Assembly: GCA_002167855.2 (NCBI GenBank)
Contig: NHBG02000020.1
Coordinates: 25,604 to 89,603, forward strand
Source of the DNA: Gammaproteobacteria bacterium TMED1
GTDB taxonomy: Bacteria; Pseudomonadota; Gammaproteobacteria; Pseudomonadales; Azotimanducaceae
Direction of reading: 5' to 3'
Length of the DNA: 64,000 bases
Shown here: positions 56,904 to 64,000 of the stretch, one piece after another
Numbering within the stretch: the stretch's first letter is position 1
Layout: each line of letters begins with the position of its first letter
The notes under the pieces: model-generated
The model's input: the letters and a program-made list of their open reading frames with translations, nothing else
Database searches by the model: none
What the model was told of the DNA's origin: nothing
Made by a program: the position numbers and the translations under genes

Positions 56904-56975
56904 GGTATTATGCATAGATTTATCCTTATCCTACTGAGAGAATGGTCAGTAGCGGGATCATCAAGTGAGTAACAA

Positions 56976-58751
56976 GTGAATATCTACCCCCCACCAAAGA
57001 TATTTAAAAGCTATGACTACTGGACAAACAACAATTCGCGACTTGTTTATGTGTCTCATTCTACATCTCCGAGGTTACGAAGGGCCATCAAATCTTTTTG
57101 TAAAAAACATGACCTAATACGAGCAAAAAACACTCCAGATGGCGTTGCTCTGGTCACGATTGAAAGGGTAGTTGCTCCTGCACAATCCTATACACTAAAT
57201 AATACTGAACGAGGTATAACGCTTGGAGCTTCAACTGAAGATGGCTTTTTTTATGGCTTAGCTACATTACATCAGATCTTTGCAAACTCAGGGTCTCGAC
57301 TGCGATGTTTCGAAATTCAGGATCAACCAGACTTTGAGTGTCGAGCTGTTATGTTAGACATTAGTCGCTGCAAAGTTCCAAAGATGAGCACTCTATTTAT
57401 GATCATCGACACCCTATCGATGCTGAAAATAAACCAAATACAACTCTACATCGAGCATACATTCGCCTTCACAAGGCATCGAACTGTATGGAATAACTCA
57501 TCTCCTTTGACAGCAAACCAGCTGAGTTATCTCAAAGACTACTGCTCTGAAAGGTTCATAGAACTTGTACCCAATCTTAATTCATTTGGTCACTTTGAAC
57601 GCTGGCTAAGGCATCCCCAATATCACGAATATGCAGAATGTCCGAACGGGTTTATTCATCCTTTGACTAATGAGCAAGTTCCGTTTGGGAGCACACTTAA
57701 ACCGAATAAGAAAAGCCTTAATCTGCTCTCAGAGCTTTACAATGAGTACCTCCCTATTTTCGATAGTCAGTACTTTAACATTGGTGGGGATGAACCATGG
57801 GAACTCGGTAAAGGATGGAGCGCAAAGCAATGCAAGCGCAAAGGTACGGCCCAAGTTTATATCTCATTTATGCAAAAGATAAAACTAATGGTAGAAAAGT
57901 ATGGAAAAACAACTATGTTTTGGGCAGATATAATTATGAAATACCCCGAGTCCATAGAGATGCTATCGAAAGATTTAACAGCTTTGATCTGGGGGTATGA
58001 AGATGATCATCCGTTTGAAAGAGAGTGCAAACAGATAGCATCCAGCGGTCTGAAATTCTATGTTTGTCCGGGGACATCTAGTTGGAATAGCATCACTGGC
58101 CGTCTAACTAACGCAACAAAAAATCTCAGCCTAGCAGCCCTAAATGGTATGACATTTGGTGCGCAAGGTTATCTTATTACCGATTGGGGCGATCATGGAC
58201 ATCATCAATATCTTCCTGTCAGTTTTGGGGGTCTAACCATCGGTGCCTGTCACGCATGGCATCATAACGCCTCAAAACAAATAGATATATCAGACGCCAT
58301 CCACAAAGTCTGGTTACCGGAGCAACTACAAGCAGCACAACTTCTAGTAAAGTTAGGTACACTGCCGGACAAAATCGATTGTGGCCTGAAAAATGGCACC
58401 CTTTTCAATCATTTACTATTTTGGCCTATGAGAAAAGAAACAGTCTTTTCAAAACAGATTAGGGAGAAGGAGCTCGAAGCGGTTCAAAAGCTGCTAAGGG
58501 ATATGTCAGAGGAAATAGATGCAGCGCCAACCAGCCTCGTTATAGAAGAATTAAGCAATGCTGTTCGTATGACCATCCATAGCCTCGATCGACTTGCATT
58601 ATTTAGGGGCTATAGACACCGCTCCAAGGACCCAAAAAAGGCCATCCAACAAATCATTACTGAACATCGGATATTATGGAAATCAAGGAATCGTCTCGGG
58701 GGATTGGCTGAAAGCAATGCTTTCTTAATGCAATCCGCAAAATGTCTTTAG
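56976..58751 (+). CDS. Glycoside hydrolase family 20, probable beta-N-acetylhexosaminidase
   Basis: This 591-residue protein has an N-terminal GH20b-type domain (residues ~35-115) and a catalytic TIM barrel. The Asp-Glu catalytic pair is in FNIGGDEPWELG (about residues 272-273). RAVMLDISRCKVPKMSTLF, VPNLNSFGHFERWLRHP and TFGAQGYLITDWGDHGHHQY are further family features. No signal peptide is seen, so it is probably cytoplasmic and acts on imported amino-sugar oligomers from chitin or peptidoglycan. GTG start with a weak ribosome site. Other chitin or NagZ-type genes are not adjacent. Confidence 0.8.
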   Translation: MNIYPPPKIFKSYDYWTNNNSRLVYVSHSTSPRLRRAIKSFCKKHDLIRAKNTPDGVALVTIERVVAPAQSYTLNNTERGITLGASTEDGFFYGLATLHQIFANSGSRLRCFEIQDQPDFECRAVMLDISRCKVPKMSTLFMIIDTLSMLKINQIQLYIEHTFAFTRHRTVWNNSSPLTANQLSYLKDYCSERFIELVPNLNSFGHFERWLRHPQYHEYAECPNGFIHPLTNEQVPFGSTLKPNKKSLNLLSELYNEYLPIFDSQYFNIGGDEPWELGKGWSAKQCKRKGTAQVYISFMQKIKLMVEKYGKTTMFWADIIMKYPESIEMLSKDLTALIWGYEDDHPFERECKQIASSGLKFYVCPGTSSWNSITGRLTNATKNLSLAALNGMTFGAQGYLITDWGDHGHHQYLPVSFGGLTIGACHAWHHNASKQIDISDAIHKVWLPEQLQAAQLLVKLGTLPDKIDCGLKNGTLFNHLLFWPMRKETVFSKQIREKELEAVQKLLRDMSEEIDAAPTSLVIEELSNAVRMTIHSLDRLALFRGYRHRSKDPKKAIQQIITEHRILWKSRNRLGGLAESNAFLMQSAKCL

Positions 58752-58839
58752 GTTCGTTGTTTTCTACTTTATCTAAATTGACAAAAAGTGCACAATAAAA
58801 GGGATTAAAGGTGATTAAGTTTATTTATGGAGAGAGATA

Positions 58840-60027
58840 ATGCGCGATGTTGTAGTAGTAGATAGTGTGAGAACCGGACTGGCGAAGTCCCATCGAGGAA
58901 CTTTTAATCTTACACGGCCAGACGATATGGTGGCACACTGTATTAATGCGCTATTGGATCGCAATTCCCAACTAGATCCAGTAGAAGTGGAAGACGTGAT
59001 TGTTGGATGCGCCGGCCAAACTGGGGAGCAGGGAGGCAATTTGGCCCGTCTGGCTGTAGTTCTCTCTAAACTGCCAATAACGACAGCAGGGTCCACGATT
59101 AGTAGGGCATGTTCCTCAGGATTAAACTCCATTGCATTTGCAGCGAATCAAATTGCGAGCGGGTGTAGTGAAATTATGATCGCTGGAGGAGTGGAATCGA
59201 TTACTGCGGGCGCGCGCGGAACTCCTGGAAAATCGGAGGCGCACTCGACAATTCGAGATATATCACCTGATATCTTCATGGCGATGGGGAACACCGCCGA
59301 AGTGGTCGCTAGGAGATACAATATTACCCGGGAATATCAAGATGAGTTCTCTTATGAAAGTCAAATGAGAACTGCATCGGCTCAACAGGCAGGTCTCTAT
59401 GACGATGAAATTGTACCTATGAAAGTCAAATGGCAAAAAGTTGTAGATAAAGAAACTGGAGAGACAGAGATCGTTGATGGAGAATGTGTTAGTGACGAAT
59501 GTAACCGTCCCGGGACAACCCTAGAAGGATTAGCTAAGCTTCCACCAGCGTTTGAAGAAAATGGCTCAGTCACAGCTGGAAATGCCTCACAACTCTCCGA
59601 TGGAGCTTCAATGACATTACTAATGAGTGAGGAAAGAGCTAACCAACTTGGTTTAACTCCAAAGGCTTATTTCCGAGGCTGGTTTGTAGCTGGCTGTGAA
59701 CCAGATGAAATGGGAATTGGACCAGTGTTTGCTATTCCGAAGCTTCTTAAGAATAAAGGTATGAAAATACACGATATTGATTTAGTCGAACTTAATGAAG
59801 CATTCGCATCCCAATGCTTATATTGTCGTGATAAGTTAGAAATCGATCCGGAAATATACAATGTGAATGGCGGATCAATTTCCATTGGACATCCCTTTGG
59901 TATGACTGGTTCGCGACTAACAGGACACATAATTCGCGAATTAAAACGCCGAGAGAAACGGTATGGGGTTGTGAGCATGTGTATTGGAGGAGGAATGGGA
60001 GCGGCTGGGCTATTTGAGGCGTGTTAA
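58840..60027 (+). CDS. Thiolase (acetyl-CoA acyltransferase)
   Basis: This 395-residue thiolase has the nucleophilic Cys in SRACSSGLNSIAFAANQI (about residue 91), GNASQLSDGA, the His in SIGHPFGMTGSRL and the second Cys in SMCIGGGMGAAGLFE. It is either a biosynthetic acetoacetyl-CoA or a degradative ketoacyl-CoA thiolase; sequence alone does not decide. It has GGAGAG ahead of the ATG and its own terminator, so it is a single-gene unit. No fadB or hydroxyacyl-CoA dehydrogenase gene is next to it. Confidence 0.92.
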   Translation: MRDVVVVDSVRTGLAKSHRGTFNLTRPDDMVAHCINALLDRNSQLDPVEVEDVIVGCAGQTGEQGGNLARLAVVLSKLPITTAGSTISRACSSGLNSIAFAANQIASGCSEIMIAGGVESITAGARGTPGKSEAHSTIRDISPDIFMAMGNTAEVVARRYNITREYQDEFSYESQMRTASAQQAGLYDDEIVPMKVKWQKVVDKETGETEIVDGECVSDECNRPGTTLEGLAKLPPAFEENGSVTAGNASQLSDGASMTLLMSEERANQLGLTPKAYFRGWFVAGCEPDEMGIGPVFAIPKLLKNKGMKIHDIDLVELNEAFASQCLYCRDKLEIDPEIYNVNGGSISIGHPFGMTGSRLTGHIIRELKRREKRYGVVSMCIGGGMGAAGLFEAC

Positions 60028-60051
60028 CTACTATACTCTCACCAAATCGAA

Positions 60052-60077
60052 GGGAGCCCTCCGCGGCTCTCTTTTTT
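60052..60077 (+). terminator. Rho-independent terminator after the thiolase gene
   Basis: GGGAGCC and GGCTCTC form a 7 bp stem (one G-T pair) with a 6 nt loop, followed by six T residues, 25 bp after the thiolase stop. Confidence 0.88.
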
Positions 60078-60233
60078 ATGCAGGGAAAAGAAACAGGATT
60101 ATCGTAAACTCAAAAACTTATTTATCAAAGAGCTTTGTATTCTTTACATGCCAACCAACGCCTTTCACGAACACCATTGAATAAGTGAGCAAAACCTAAT
60201 TTTGGACATTTAGGCACGCAGCCGACCGAACAT

Positions 60234-61103
60234 TTACCTTTTGGTAATAAACCGATTGTCGATCTGCACCACTTCATGATCATCGCCCAAGAGCACACTT
60301 ATATCCGCAGCAGATTGCTTTTGCATACGGTCACTAATGCGCTGATAGTGCATAATAAAGTTTCGGATTTCTGCTTGGCTCATTATATGACCTCCATTAA
60401 TCAGCTGGGACTCCTGTTGAAATCTCCAACGAAAAATTGCCTCCATATTAGGCGCATTCAAAAATACCTGTAAGTCAGTCGCGAAGCATTCCTGGTAGAT
60501 ATCCGATGCTAGAGCTTGATTTACGAAACGCCGCCAAACCAAATCCGAGTCTCGTTGTGCTTCCAGTTCATTTATTGGGCATTGCAATTCTTCGTCTGGT
60601 ACATGTCTCGCACCCCAACACCATCCTTCAAGGATTAAAATTTCAGGGGGGTATTTCACCTGTTCATAATGCAATCGATCATCCTCACCCTTACTAAAAA
60701 CGGGCACTTTACATGATTCGCCACTTCTCAGAGATGATATTGTCTCCCGCATCCAATGCATATCATGTGTACCTGGAACACCTCTCACGGCCAGTAAGGG
60801 GTGTACCTTCGCTGCAAGATCAAAGCGTTCATCACGCGTTAAATAATAATCATCGATGGAAAGAATCTCAGCTGAGATTGAAAATACTTGGGCTAGAACA
60901 TTTTTTACCATAAAAGAAATTGTAGATTTCCCAGTTCCCTGCCCCCCTCCAATGCCAAGGGTTAGCATACTCCCATCAAAACATGACACTGCTGCTTGAC
61001 AAATGTTTAAAACAGCCTCGTAATAACCTGGAATATGCTCTACGGGAATACCCCTGCGTTGAGCTAGGACATAAAAATTACTGGGAATCTTGATGCTTTG
61101 CAC
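60234..61103 (-). CDS. P-loop kinase related to D-glycerate 3-kinase
   Basis: This 289-residue protein has a Walker A motif GIGGGQGTGKSTISFM (about residues 48-63), SIDDYYLTRDER as the switch/substrate motif, RGVPGTHDMHW and LILEGWCWGARH. This set is characteristic of the plant-type glycerate kinase / YggC-like kinase family of phosphoribulokinase relatives. In Gammaproteobacteria the exact substrate is mostly unproven. GTG start at 61103. It lies upstream of zinc-independent cell-wall and ligA genes only by position; no functional link is evident. Confidence 0.82.
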   Translation of the reverse strand: MQSIKIPSNFYVLAQRRGIPVEHIPGYYEAVLNICQAAVSCFDGSMLTLGIGGGQGTGKSTISFMVKNVLAQVFSISAEILSIDDYYLTRDERFDLAAKVHPLLAVRGVPGTHDMHWMRETISSLRSGESCKVPVFSKGEDDRLHYEQVKYPPEILILEGWCWGARHVPDEELQCPINELEAQRDSDLVWRRFVNQALASDIYQECFATDLQVFLNAPNMEAIFRWRFQQESQLINGGHIMSQAEIRNFIMHYQRISDRMQKQSAADISVLLGDDHEVVQIDNRFITKR

Positions 61104-61139
61104 ACTAAGTCACCATTTTTTTCAAACAATGGCCAAAGG

Positions 61140-63768
<2,629 letters not shown>

Positions 63769-64000
63769 TCACGCCGAGTGACGAAATTGAAAGTCCCTTA
63801 TTTCTTGACGACAGTGCTCTATTGTTTGTGCCGTAATCACACTTCTAGACTCATCTTTAATTAGTCCACCAAGATCTGCTGCAATCGTCTTTGCGACTGC
63901 GAGCATTTTATCATAGACAGACTCCGGATCGACCAATTTGTGAACATGCATGAACATGGTTACCCCAGTGATTTCCTCAGTCGCCAGCTTACTTATATCA
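63769..64000 (-). CDS. zipA: Cell division protein ZipA, C-terminal part (5' end outside window)
   Basis: The frame enters from the window edge and ends at 63769, giving 76 residues of the FtsZ-binding domain. DISKLATEEITGVTMFMHVH, DKMLAVAKTIAADLGGLI and VITAQTIEHCRQEIRDF match the end of ZipA. ZipA is an inner-membrane anchor for the FtsZ ring. The position immediately upstream of ligA supports the call. The N-terminal anchor and linker are not visible. Confidence 0.9.
   Translation of the reverse strand, partial: DISKLATEEITGVTMFMHVHKLVDPESVYDKMLAVAKTIAADLGGLIKDESRSVITAQTIEHCRQEIRDFQFRHSA

Overview
This 64 kb window (about 43% G+C by eye, very compact) is chromosomal DNA of a gammaproteobacterium, probably a marine or other free-living member of the Pseudomonas-like branch. 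The gene order follows Pseudomonas block by block: MerR-ihfA-pheT-pheS-rplT-rpmI-infC-thrS; gyrA-pheA-hisC-tyrA-cmk-rpsA-ihfB-lapA; TRZ/ATZ hydrolase-ubiG-yciK; scpA-scpB-rluB; DUF2066-perM-hda; dcd-apbC-metG-rnf-nth-argG-pyrC-rnt; zipA-ligA. I saw no phage, IS element, CRISPR array or rRNA. There are two tRNAs, Val(GAC) and Asn(GTT).

Layout: 1-2.5 kb holds a secreted reprolysin-type metalloprotease (cut by the window edge) and a membrane-anchored protein resembling a protease propeptide. 2.5-10 kb holds translation genes. 10-14 kb holds amtB, with a sigma-54-type promoter, and uvrB. 14-24 kb holds a decayed lapB, then lapA, ihfB, rpsA, cmk, aromatic and histidine synthesis genes and gyrA. 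24-31 kb holds a deaminase, ubiG, yciK, rluB, scpBA and trpS. 31-37 kb holds yciB, yciI, an SH3 protein, pdxJ, a membrane cold-shock-domain protein, yciH and mnmC. 37-46 kb holds serA, a second-type murG, hda, perM, DUF2066, DUF3108, dcd, apbC and metG. 46-53 kb holds an rnf cluster, nth, argG, pyrC and rnt. 53-64 kb holds rubrerythrin, grxD, an orphan hyuB, glpK, a GH20 enzyme, a thiolase, a glycerate-kinase-like gene, a lytic transglycosylase, ligA and the 3' end of zipA.

Three things stand out. (1) Several genes besides infC seem to start at AUU, AUA or AUC: uvrB, the DUF2066 gene, the SH3-protein gene and, less surely, apbC. In each, no AUG/GUG/UUG fits the conserved N-terminus or signal peptide. 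(2) The rnf operon keeps rnfA, rnfD, rnfG and rnfE, but rnfB and rnfC, the iron-sulfur and NADH-side subunits, are replaced by one 53-codon ORF. (3) lapB, essential in E. coli for LPS control, is a multiply broken pseudogene beside an intact lapA. In addition, genes usual at these loci in Pseudomonas (serC, aroA, mupP, purM-purN) are missing at precise junctions. This suggests local gene loss or relocation inside otherwise conserved blocks. Starts below were adjusted by family alignment from memory and Shine-Dalgarno position; no database search was run.
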